Shown: one piece after another, positions 9,795 to 19,400 of the stretch
Layout of the letters: every line of letters starts with the position of its first letter
How positions within the stretch are numbered: position 1 is the stretch's first letter
Source: Selaginella moellendorffii
Lineage: Eukaryota; Streptophyta; Lycopodiopsida; Selaginellales; Selaginellaceae
Assembly: GCF_000143415.4 (NCBI RefSeq)
Contig: NW_003314289.1
Coordinates: forward strand, 1,895,157 to 1,959,156
Direction of reading: 5' to 3'
DNA length: 64,000 bases
Notes under the pieces: model-generated
What the model saw: only the letters and a program-made list of their open reading frames with translations
What the model was told of the DNA's origin: nothing
Databases searched by the model: none
Position numbers and translations under genes: made by a program

Positions 9795-10785
9795 ATGGAC
9801 AAGTCACAGCCAGCGTGGGCTCCCTGGGTCGCTTTGGCGGTCGAGCACTGCAACAATGCCAATCCCACGAAGTACAAGATCGTCAAGCGTGGCAAAGACA
9901 TCGTCTTCTCTCAAAGAAAGGCAAATCCCAGGGACGTGGAGGTGGAGATCCTGTGTGCCGATGACTTCCACAACCTCCGGACGCGCTGCAGCTTCCCTCA
10001 AGATCCGGAATTCGCCAACTCCCTCGCTACTGCGCGGCACTGCTCCATGCCTTCGGGAAAAAGCCCTGCGCTGTGGAGTAGAACACAAAGTGACGGAGAT
10101 TTCGTAATCAAAGAGGTAGATGCGGAGCTCCTAGCCAGCTTCGAGCGGATAAGCGACAGGTACTTTGAGTATGTTGATATTCTTTGTGAGGAGAGGCTGC
10201 GCACTATGCTTGTGCTCGTCATAGCTGCGTTCAAGGTACTTTACGAGTAGTTTTACGTATGAGTAGTTTTACCGCTTCCAAACCTGTTTCTCTTTACAGG
10301 TGCGAATGCCGGGAGGAGCGGAGCACATCCTTCTAGTGATGGAGGCATTGTCTAGCACTGCAACACTCTACCGTGAGTATGATCTCAAGGGACTGCAAGA
10401 GCCAGCCGGTGGCATCTCAGATGGGACGTTGCAAGTCCCATTGACACTCCAGGCTAAAGATCACGAGACGTTTTTCGAAATACTTGCGCGTGACACGTTC
10501 TTCCTTCAGGTAAACGCAGCTAAACCCGAAATCTCAAAGCTTTTTTTCTTGTTCCAGGAGGCTGAAGTTTTCGATTACTCGCTTATGGTTTACCATGTCC
10601 CGGGGAGGAACGAGCTTGTCGTGGGGATCATTGACTACTTGCGCTATTTCACGCCTGTCAAGCACGCCTTCGTCGCCCTGTTGAAGACTCTGGATGGGAA
10701 GCCTCGCAGCGCACTTCATCCCAAGCAGTACCGAAAGAGAATGCTCGAAGCATTTGCAAAGTACTTCCCATGTGCTTCTAGGTAG
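9795..10785 (+). CDS. Minimal FAB1/PIKfyve-like phosphoinositide kinase domain protein
   Basis: Three exons (9795-10235, 10300-10509, 10558-10785; introns 64 and 48 bp) encode 292 residues. The protein aligns by eye with only the C-terminal catalytic domain of FAB1/PIKfyve 1-phosphatidylinositol-3-phosphate 5-kinases: VEILCADDFHNLRTRC at the N-terminus, a GKS loop, FVIKEV with the ATP-binding Lys, EYDLKG, DTFFLQEAEVFDYSLMV, ELVVGIIDYLR with the metal-binding Asp, and a late HPKQYRKRM. Family proteins are about 1,600-2,000 residues with FYVE and chaperonin-like domains, all absent here; in-frame sequence upstream shows none of them. The Arg after DLKG and the glycine loop are altered, so activity is uncertain. 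The gene converges on the next one with 21 bp between stops. It could be a functional stand-alone kinase or a degenerate gene copy. Confidence 0.75.
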
Positions 10786-10806
10786 TTGATCTTAGTCCTA
10801 AAGCTT

Positions 10807-11923
10807 TTACAGCTTACTTGTTCCAGCGTTCACAAGCTCAAAATCCTGTTCCGCCGATCGAGTGAGTAGGACAGTCTTGAGCTGAGCGTTGGGAAGCCTA
10901 AGAAAAGATTGAAAACACAGATATTTTAGCATGACCAACAAAGAGCTACGTACACAAGGTTGGAGCGCTTGAGCATGTTCCGCATAAAACTGCTATGAGA
11001 AACCACCGCGATCTCCTCCTCTTTACGCTCCCACAGCCTGATGGAGAGACAATGTAAGAAGGATGGTATGATCAGCTGTGAGGCACATACCACTGCAGGA
11101 ACTGTCTGATCCGCTGCTGCATCGCTGCCAGGGATTCGGCTGTCTCGGCATTCCACAGCACGTCACTTTCTTCTTCGATCTACAAATGGTTTCGCATCAG
11201 TTTCGAATTAGAGGTCTCGGGACAGGAACAACAAGCCTGTGAGAAGTCGACGGATGGAAAGTGTGCCTTGTAGCTGCTGATGGACCGTCTCCTGTCAGAA
11301 GTTCGTGCGCTCTAAACGCATCATGCATGATCAGCTTGTTGCAAAACAATAGAACAACGACTTACAATGCGCTCTCGGCATAGCTCCACAGCAACCAAAG
11401 GCAGGCTGGAATCACTTCCATAGTCGGCACCACGGAAAACTCCTGTAGCTGTTTGCAACGTCCTAACGAAAACGAAAGCATCTAAAGACTTGAAGAACTA
11501 GAATAGTTCACCTCGTCATGGGTGAAACTGTCACGAGCTGGATACGGCGATCAAGGCCAGCTTCTCGGACGATCTTGCGGAGTGTAGCCACCTGATTTTT
11601 TTGTCAAAGGTAATTAGCAGAAGAAGATCCAAAAACCACAACACAGCGCAAAGAAGAAAAGCTCAAGGAAGTACCTGTTCCCATCCAGCAGGAGTGAGGA
11701 CGGCATCGAAGCGATCATCGTCGTCGAAGGATTTCTTGGAGGATTTTGTGCTGCAAAGGAAAGATGTTACAAACCATGTGATAAACAAAGGTCGCAGCAC
11801 GCGGAGAAGAAGGCCGGGTGTTAGGCGACGCCATTCGCCGCGGAAGAAGAGGCGATGGAGGCTGACATCTCCATCCACGTTATGATAGGCCTGAGCGTGC
11901 CTCATCAAATGCAACACCTTCAT
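10807..11923 (-). CDS. Phosphoglycerate mutase-like (histidine phosphatase superfamily) protein
   Basis: Seven exons, all in phase: 11675-11923, 11512-11591, 11366-11462, 11237-11311, 11091-11179, 10954-11037 and 10807-10897, giving about 254 residues. The N-terminal HLMRHAQAYHN carries the RHG-type catalytic Arg-His pair, LTPAGWEQV and VSPMTRTLQT are further conserved blocks, SDRRRSISSY and the IAVVSHSSF block supply the second Arg and His. This is the plant PGM-like family of small phosphatases whose substrates are mostly unknown, not the glycolytic enzyme. The intron 11180-11236 uses a GC donor (CAG|GC). Exon 1 holds an extra hydrophobic stretch (about residues 35-58) that homologues lack and that ends in an acceptor-like TTTCCTTTGCAG. 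Confidence 0.85.
11180..11236 (-). other. GC-AG intron in the PGM-like gene
   Basis: The reading frame from VDFSQ into IEEESDVLW is kept only with donor CAG|GCTTGT and acceptor TTGTAG. The nearby GT, four bases downstream, shifts the frame. Confidence 0.75.
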
Positions 11924-12004
11924 GCTCCTCCCAAAACCCTTGCCCTAGTTATTTTAAAATTATGCCGAGTATATGATCTCTTTTAAAAACAGAATATACT
12001 ACTC

Positions 12005-12340
12005 AAGTCGCGAATTTAGCTTTCCTTGGCATTGCAAGGAAAGCGAAGAGACCAATCACACGGGCGCCAATGGCCACAGGACCATAGTTAGCACTGGAGG
12101 AGCTATTTTGTACGCGAGACGAACAAAGATTTTAGTTTCTCGTCTGTCCTCTGCATAAAACTTGACGGAATGCATCGTTGCGCTTGACAAAATCAATCTC
12201 AAGAACATCCGGGTGAGATTCAAACAGTAACTGGAAAGCGGCAAAGGTACCTCCCTTCTGGTTTGCCGCCTCCACGGCTATGTATGGTTGCCATTTCTCA
12301 AGACCACTTCCCTCGAGGAAAAACCACGAAGTCGATTGAT
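12005..12340 (-). pseudogene. Decayed copy of the 3' part of the NOMO-like gene
   Basis: Collinear, same-strand similarity to 16,600-17,065: matching stretches include GGCATTGCA..AAGAGACCAA, CGCCAATG, GCATAAAACTTGACGGA, CTGGAAAGCGGCAAAGGTACC and TTGCCATTTCTCAAGA. Several internal blocks are deleted and the frame is not kept. Intron sequence is present, so it is a DNA-level duplication and not a retrocopy. It sits about 4 kb from the parent gene. Confidence 0.8.
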
Positions 12341-13095
12341 CCTCACTCTGTCCTTGTACATTTGGATGTGGAACGGATCAGTTCATCGACTGCAGATGAT
12401 AAAGACCTTGAGCTTTTCTCAAATTGAGATGAATAAATATCATGCAAGAAAAACCTCCATCTGGATTGAATCCAGATGGAGGTTTTTCTTGCGATGATAT
12501 TTATTCATCTCATCAACTTTGGACGCTGGGGCGGTCTCGTCTAAAGGAGCTAGTTATCGAAGACTACTGGAAGAAAGTTCACCTAAGACGAGGATACAAG
12601 CTACTCTAGACACCTTACGTTCCCAAGGCTGAGCTGTGGAAGACCAGCGGGCATTTGGATCTTTACAAGGAGAACAGGCCAAGTCGACGGTGATCACGTC
12701 TCCTGGCTTCCTCCTTTTGCGTTTGATCTCCGTCTGCCAAGCAATTCCATAATGATGCGATCCTAAGAAAAACTTACCATCTCCATCTTTATCTTCTTCA
12801 AATCTTTGTCTGACAGTGGTTCTTTGAGATCGAAGTCGTTCTCGATCCATGGCCCAATTGTAACTTTAGCGTCTGGATAGAGTGTCTGGACCGCCATAAC
12901 CATTCCGTGAGCTCACTGAGCAAGTCAAGAACACAAGCTCAAGGCTTGAGAAAACTTCCAAAAAGATCTTACACTACAGTTCCTCGTATGACTCATTGAA
13001 TTTTGTGCGGTGATGCGATGCGGCGATATTTCCGTCTCGGATTCTGCTGCTACAGACGACACAAACGCCCGATGACGGGCGCAAGGCGCGACATA
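12341..13095. pseudogene. Rearranged pseudogene of the threonyl-tRNA synthetase gene
   Basis: Three ThrRS-derived pieces in mixed order and orientation. 12,341-12,410 matches 7,960-8,019 in the parental orientation. About 12,470-12,680 matches the reverse complement of 8,060-8,290. 12,676-13,095 matches 8,310-8,400 and 8,730-9,150 in the parental orientation, including intron sequence. Deletions and stops break every frame. Because introns are kept, this is a segmental copy of the gene 3 kb to the left, not a processed pseudogene. Confidence 0.85.
12426..12511. repeat. Near-perfect palindrome, arms of about 42 bp
   Basis: The left arm (12426-12467) and right arm (12469-12511) are reverse complements with a one-base centre and one single-base insertion in the right arm. 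Both arms derive from the intron/exon 5 border of the ThrRS gene (8,255-8,295). The palindrome marks an inverted-duplication junction inside the ThrRS pseudogene. Confidence 0.9.
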
Positions 13096-13189
13096 GAGAT
13101 TCGTTTAAAACATGGTAGCCTAAATTCTCGAGTATATACTTCCTTTAAAGATCCATCAATATTGCACGAGAATGCGTTTGATCACACAG

Positions 13190-13290
13190 ATGCCAATTAG
13201 CACGGGAAATTAAATCCTGCATAGTTTGTCTGATCGTTGAGCTTGGCAAAATCAACCTCGAGAACATTGGGGATCCTCTCAGAGAGATGC
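13190..13290 (-). pseudogene. Second fragment of the NOMO-like 3' end
   Basis: Matches pieces of 16,650-16,850: GCCAATTAGCACGGGAA, TTAAATCCTG and then TTGGCAAAATCAACCTCGAG. It lies immediately right of the ThrRS pseudogene, so NOMO fragments bracket the ThrRS fragments. Confidence 0.65.
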
Positions 13291-13549
13291 TCTAAGTGCT
13301 AGGGCTGGGGTGCCTCTTCCATCCTCGCCATTCTCGCTTTCTCTGCTGGCATTTTATACCATGGTCCTGAAGATCTTCACTTGATCCCGCAAGGTCTTCA
13401 CTGCTTTCCGCATTTCCGTAGGGATCTCCTTCCACCCTGAATCTGATCTCTGACCACGTCATTTTCGCCCACAACCAACACAGCATGCTAAAAACCCGAA
13501 AATTGTGTAGAACATTCCGGCATATTTGCTCTCAGGGCGAATTTCATCG

Positions 13550-14645
13550 TCACTTGGGATGACATGTGGATTGTAAGAGTTCCACGAGTGTCATGAGCGA
13601 TGGGTGATCAAGCATTCCCTTGCCTGATTCATATGTGCGCCCGCCCACTCCACCCCAACGCTTTGTGTCCAGGTCGTAAACGAACACTTTTCCTTCCGAA
13701 AAGATGACGAGATTGTCCTCTGCATGAATATAACAACGACAAAAATTTCGAGACTGCCCAGGATACACTTGATCGAGCAGGGCTTTACAGAGCACTGCTG
13801 AGACTATAACCAAACCGCCATTGTCATCAACCTTCCACACACCATAGCCATCAGCTCTGCAGTACCCTACCTTGTAGTAGTCTCCCTCATGCACATAAAT
13901 CCAGGCGCTTGCAAAGTAGCGCTGGCCATTGTACTCCCACAGCATTGTCGTGCACCAACCGGGACGTGGCAATACGCAGCGCAGAAACTCTCCACTTTGT
14001 TCAACCCCTTCCAGGCCCGTTGTAATCCTCAGGCTGCGCACGACTTCCCCTGTGATCCACTTGGTGCGGCGAAAGTCATACAATCCCAGGATACTAAGGT
14101 CGTAGAAGTCTGGGAATACAGACCGATCATCAAACCAGTGACGCTCCTCCCTCTGTGAGAACGGGAGGTTGGGGAGAGAAGACCAGACGTGTGTTGCCCA
14201 GTCGTAGATGTAGCACCAGTGGCCTGAGTCGATGGAGCGTTGGTAGTTCGCTCCACTCTTGGGTCACTGGATTGCCCACCACCAGGGTAAACACATGCAG
14301 ATGGACGAAGAAATGATCCATGACGATGCATACCAGGCCACCTGCGGAAGCAACGACTTTCTCGGTCAGTGGAGGCAATGCAAACTCCACACTGTGGTTA
14401 GACCGTGATGGATCCCAGGCGAAAAAGTGTTCGTCGTCGCTGACAGAGGTATTTATAACCCACAATGATTCTTGCTCGCCACTGTTTTGACACCACTTGT
14501 GGCGAAAGGATGGATTGTTGATGATGGACTTCCATGACTTGCAGACTGTGGAGCACCGACGCAGTGTGGTCAGTTCCACAAAGCTGAGAACTAGCTCCAC
14601 AATGTCGTCTTGCATCCACAAAGGCGTTTCTTCCATCTGCGTCAT
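13550..14645 (-). pseudogene. Broken F-box gene, tandem copy of the next F-box gene
   Basis: From the ATG at 14645 the sequence encodes MTQMEETPLW with an F-box (DDIVELVLSFVELTTLRRC..VCKSWKSII), about 75% or more like the intact copy at 15097-16458. An 86-bp deletion near 14,233 relative to that copy shifts the frame, so a protein from here would end at about 14,130 after roughly 170 residues. Later in-frame deletions of 12 and 15 bp and another frameshift near the end (LVELLQSTCHPK then stop at 13550) confirm decay. The 3' flank down to about 13,440 is duplicated too. A truncated F-box-only product remains possible. Confidence 0.8.
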
Positions 14646-14652
14646 CATAAGT

Positions 14653-14725
14653 TTGATGCTACATAGTGGAATTGGCTTACTCGAGACAAGGAGTTGTATA
14701 TTATAATTGCTGCTGTGAAGGAATG
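14653..14725 (+). mobile_element. Fragment of a gypsy RNase H region
   Basis: A stretch of about 73 bp resembles 37,668-37,738, which encodes the RNase H block around NKELYIMIATVKE of the decayed gypsy element. Shared runs include AAGGAGTTGTATAT and GTGAAGGAAT. It abuts the start of the F-box pseudogene. The run from here to about 14,845 shows nothing else I recognise. Confidence 0.6.
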
Positions 14726-14849
14726 ACCTTAAAAAGGATTTTGCAATTTCCCTTTTATATGTTATAGAGCAGACCTTCCAGGTAAAGGTCCAACAAATGG
14801 TAAATGCAAAGAATATGTTTTCTCCGTTCAAAATTTTCCAGGATTAAGA

Positions 14850-14991
14850 GCAAACTTGAATCTCCCTTCGACGTCAGATGTAACATGGCAGAGCCATATC
14901 CTTAACGTCACCGGAGTGCAAGAAAACTTAGAATTCCCTGCCAGTACGAGCTCAGCAGAACGAACAACATGTACCTTAGACATCACACGAC
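14850..14991 (-). pseudogene. Fragment of the NOMO-like gene (exons 8-9)
   Basis: Similar to 20,160-20,385, with the middle of exon 9 shortened: shared blocks are AAACTTGAATCTCCCTTCGA, CCATATCCTTAACGTCAC, GAGTGCAAGAAAACTT, GAATTCCCTGCCAGTACGAG and TACCTTAGACATCACACGA. It carries intron sequence, so it is another DNA-level duplicate. Confidence 0.85.
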
Positions 14992-15096
14992 GAAGATTTT
15001 CACTTGATCAGGAGAAGCCGTCTTCTCCTGATTGCAATGCTCTCCACATTTGTCTATAAAGATCTGGCTCCACCCTGAATCTGATCTCTGACCACG

Positions 15097-16458
15097 TCAT
15101 TTTCGTTTGTACTTGGCGCGACTACCAACACAGCATGCCAAAAACCCGAAAATTCTATAGACCCATGTTCTCTCAGGGCGAATTTCAGTGTCACTTGGGA
15201 TGACATGTGGAATAAAAGATTGCTCCACGAGTGTCGTGAGCGATGGGCGATAAAGCAGTCCCTTGCCTGATTCATATGTGCGCCCGCCCACTCCACCCCA
15301 ACGCTCTGTGTCCAGGTCGTAAGCAAACACTTTCCCTTCTGAAAAGATGACGAGATTGTCCTCTGCGTGGATATAACAATGAGAAAAATTTCGAGACTGC
15401 CCAGGATACACTTGATTGAACAGGGCTTTACAGTGCACTGCCGAGACTGTAACCAAGCCACCGTTGTCATCAACCTTCCATATGCCATAGCCATCAGCTC
15501 CACAGCACCGTAGTTCGTGGTGGCCTCCCGCATACACCCAGGCGCTTGCAAAGTAGTGCTGGCCATTGTACTCCCACAGCCTTGTCACGCACGAACGGGG
15601 GCGCGGCAAAACGCAGCGCAGGATCTCTCCACCACTGTCTTCCAGGCCCGTTGTAATCCTCAGGCTGCGGACGACTTCCCCTGTGATCCACTTGGTGCGG
15701 CGAAAGTCATACAAGCCCAGGATACTGAGGTCGTAGAAATTGTCGTCCATGTCTGGGAATACAGCCCGAGGTTCAAACTGACGCCGCAGCTCCCTCCCCT
15801 TGAGGTAGGCTGGCGAGAACGGGAGGTTGGAAAGAGAAGACCAGGCGCGTGTTGTCGAGTTGTAGATGCAGCACCAGTGGCCCGAGTCGTAGGTGGTGAA
15901 GTGCACGCCAACTTTGAAACAATGTTTATCGACAAACATGGCAAAGTCGTCCTCCGCAAAAACAATTTCCTCTCTATGGAGCGGTGGTAGTTCGCTCCAC
16001 TCTTGGGTCACTGGGTTGCCCACCACCAGGTTAAGCACACCCAGATGTTGCTCGGGGGGATCGCTCACGATGCATATCAGGCCACCTGCGGACGCAACGA
16101 CTTCTTCGGTCAGTGGAGGCAATGCAAACTCCACACTGTGGTTCGGACGTGATGGATCCCAGGCGAAAAAGTGGTCGCTGTTGGTGACAGAGGTATTCAT
16201 AACCCACAATGATTCTTGGTCGCCACCGTTTTGGCACCAACGGCGGCGAAAGGATGGATTGCTGATGATGGACTTCCATGACTTGCAAACGGCAGAGCAC
16301 CGACGCAGTGTGGCCAGCTCCACAAAGCTGAGAACCAGCTCCACAATGTCATCTTGCACCCACACAGGCGCTTCTTCTCTCTGCGTCATCAAAGGCAATC
16401 TAGCACACAAAAGGATTTCTCTAGACCTGCCACCTTTTTTAAGAATACCTCCGAGCAT
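15097..16458 (-). CDS. F-box protein (intact tandem copy)
   Basis: A single-exon frame of 453 residues; the broken neighbour aligns only from MTQREEAP, so the true start may be the ATG at 16389, giving 430 residues. An F-box near that start (DDIVELVLSFVELATLRRCSAVCKSWKSIISNPSF in outline) should bind SKP1 in an SCF ubiquitin ligase. The rest has repeated blocks of the F-box-associated/kelch-like kind (YDSGHWCCIYNSTTRAW, LYDFRRTKWITGEVV, YNGQHYFASAWVY, VFAYDLDTERWGGVG), which would bind the substrate. The substrate is unknown. Such F-box genes expand by tandem duplication in plants, as seen here. Confidence 0.85.
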   Translation of the reverse strand: MLGGILKKGGRSREILLCARLPLMTQREEAPVWVQDDIVELVLSFVELATLRRCSAVCKSWKSIISNPSFRRRWCQNGGDQESLWVMNTSVTNSDHFFAWDPSRPNHSVEFALPPLTEEVVASAGGLICIVSDPPEQHLGVLNLVVGNPVTQEWSELPPLHREEIVFAEDDFAMFVDKHCFKVGVHFTTYDSGHWCCIYNSTTRAWSSLSNLPFSPAYLKGRELRRQFEPRAVFPDMDDNFYDLSILGLYDFRRTKWITGEVVRSLRITTGLEDSGGEILRCVLPRPRSCVTRLWEYNGQHYFASAWVYAGGHHELRCCGADGYGIWKVDDNGGLVTVSAVHCKALFNQVYPGQSRNFSHCYIHAEDNLVIFSEGKVFAYDLDTERWGGVGGRTYESGKGLLYRPSLTTLVEQSFIPHVIPSDTEIRPERTWVYRIFGFLACCVGSRAKYKRK

Positions 16459-16488
16459 ATTCTGTTTTTAAAAATTCCAGTTAGCGTT

Positions 16489-19400
16489 TTAGTTTCTTTT
16501 TCTTTGGCTTGTTCGTCGCAAGTCTTTGGCGACAAGTCGTTGGTATCCATCTTTCAGGCTGTAGAAACACGAATGGAAATCACTGGAACAATGTGTTTGA
16601 TCGGCTTCGCTTACCTTGGCATTGCAGTGAAGAGACCAACCACACAGACGCCAATGAGCACGGGAAGTACTGGAGGAGCATTTAAATCCTGGACCGCAAT
16701 CACACTTGTCACGAGAGAGACGAAAATGTTTAGTTTCCCGTCTCACCTGCTTGTGATGGTATTCCTCCGCATAAAACTTGACGGAGTTTAAGAATATATC
16801 GTTGCGCTTGGCAAAATCAACCTCGAGAACATCCGAGTGAAACTTGTGCGTCTGCACGACCATCTTGGAAACAAGCCGCAACCTGTACTGTCCCCTCGGA
16901 AGACCTTGAATCTCAAAGAAGCTGGAAAGCGGCAAAGGTACCTCCCTTTCAATCTTCGCTGGTTCTGAGATGCTGGCCACCTCCACGGATATGTGCGGTT
17001 GCCATTTCTCAAGATCACTTCCCTCGACGAGGCCAGAGAGCACAGTCGCCAAGCTGTGCTCAAAAGCCACGAAGTTGATTGAGCTGGTGTCCTTGGTGGA
17101 GATCTAAGGAGCAGACAATGGAGCTTACTTTTGGAAGAATCTCACGAAAAGGTTTTCGTACCTCTACTGGATAAACGCTTGGAGACGCACGTTCAAGTCT
17201 GGGAGGACCGTCTACTTCCTCTTTCACGACCACCTTGACGTTATACGTTGTATTGGGCACAAGTCCTCTTAGTCGGTATTTTCCATCAGCATCGGTTGCG
17301 GTTTCTTCATAATAAAGACCAGAGACAGAACGTGCCTCCACAGTGACGCCTTCTTCTGGTTTCCCAGTTAGGGAGGAGACTCTTCCATAAATGCTACAGA
17401 GCAGAAGCAAAATCGTCACCGAAGGAGTTCACATGAAAAGTTCGACATCAATTAACCTGTAAGCAGTTCTCCGGGCAATAAAGGTTGTCTCTAAAGTTGC
17501 ACCAGACAAGAGTTCCAAGGCTTGAGCAGGCGGACTAAAACTATACTCCTGTAAAGATGTAAAGATTCATTCACGAGATAGCACCAGAAGGACGAGTACC
17601 TTAAGCAGAGGTCGCAGGTAAAAACTGCCAGGAAACATGCCGTCGAAAGCGAACTTGCCTCCCGGCGGCGCGACAGCGTTCTTCCTGTATCCATCGTCTC
17701 CGCTCAGCGAAAGAAGAACGGACGGAAGAATCTCCTCGGCGCCGTCCCCAGCAATGATGTTTACGAGGATCTGAGCAAGCTTCTGACAATGAAAAGAGTT
17801 CTTTCCAAAGGGCTTGAAATGGTATCCTTGCTGAGAGAGACACATATCAATAATCACAGGCTCTGAAATAATCCAGGACGAACCTTGTCCGCATGAACCA
17901 TGTACTGGGTGTCGTCATAAAGAGGACCAGCTGCGAAAACGCCATCGTCTCCTGTTAGTACTTTCATAGCCACTTCTCCTGCTTTTAAACGGCCGATTTT
18001 GCTTTCTTTTTCTGCAGTTATCACAATGTTCACTGCCTCCAGTGCAGGAACAATGCTCCCGGTTACGTACACAGCCGGTCGTCCAGCAAAACTAGGTACT
18101 TGCGGTTGACAGCCATCCACAGCCACAGTGGCCTGATTATACAAATTGAAAGCTTACGATCAACACAACTGAAAATAAAATGTGGCTTACGTTTTGCTCT
18201 CGAGGATAGAATAGAAGAATTTGCTCCGATTGATTTTGGTCTCTGTTTCATACACAGCAATATTAGCAATCGAAGTTTGGAAGACGCATACCTGGCATAT
18301 CGTGGGACGAAACTAAGAGCATCCCCGAGACGGGCCCAATAGACATACTCATAGACTGCAATGGGACTTGTTTCGTTGGCTTCAGAGAAAAGGTGAGCGT
18401 GGATATTGGCAATAGGCTTCCCGTCTTTAGCGTTCCAAACCTCGACCAGCAACTTCTGTTCCAGTTTGTTTGCTCCAGGATATAAGGGAGAGTATACGTC
18501 AATGTGTCCGCTTAAAAGATATTTCTCGGCAACCAAATTGATACGCTGCAAGACAGAGATGAAACTCAAAGCCTTAGACACTCCCAACTGCGCGACATAC
18601 CCTTGGATTGGATGTGTCAAATGAGAAAATGGGAGCACCAAAAGAAACACAAGCCCAGAGAAAGTGCAATTCGTGTATTCCAGGACTTTCTACGCATACT
18701 TTCTGCCACCCGCTCTGCAAGAAACAAGAAGATGATCACAAAGACAATAAAAAAGGCACCGACCGTGATTTCCAAGGGAACCGGGTCTTTGTTGTCGTGA
18801 ACAATAAACGCTTTGGTTGGATGAGTAGCCTTGATGCGAAGCCAGTATCCTTTTTGAACAAATACGATGTCTTCGATATCGCTAGAAGTGACATCCACAC
18901 TGACTACCTTTTGTTCCCAGCACCATTCATCGTCTCCAAGTCCTCCTTCTTTGGTCACCTGGAAAAGAAAATTACGCATGCTTCAGACCATGTTAACCCG
19001 GCATTACTTACTTCGAGCTTATATTGTCCCGGAAGAACATTCTCAAATTTGAAATGGTTCTGGGTATCAGTCAGTTGATATACTATTTTGTCGCCTCCCT
19101 GAGTATCGACGAGCACAATGGATATCCCAGGGCTGCATTGGGATTTGCACATCACGTGTCCAGAGATACTGACTTGAGCCTAAACATTGCCTTTAGAGTT
19201 TCTGCGAAACAAAGGAAAGCCTATACCTGTAAGAAGACAATATCAACTACTGGCGCAGCAACGACAACATCCAAGTGCTGTGGAGAAAATAATAGTCCTG
19301 TTTTCTGCTCAGCAGCGGTAGCAATGGGCGAAAGACGATATTCACCAGGCGGGACCTGTGGAGAACAAAATAGTCAGCCATCCATGCTGGACAACACGAA

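Noticed and set aside
14130..14831. Extended N-terminus of the left F-box copy
   Set aside because: The 62 extra residues come partly from the retroelement scrap, and the intact copy aligns only from MTQ.
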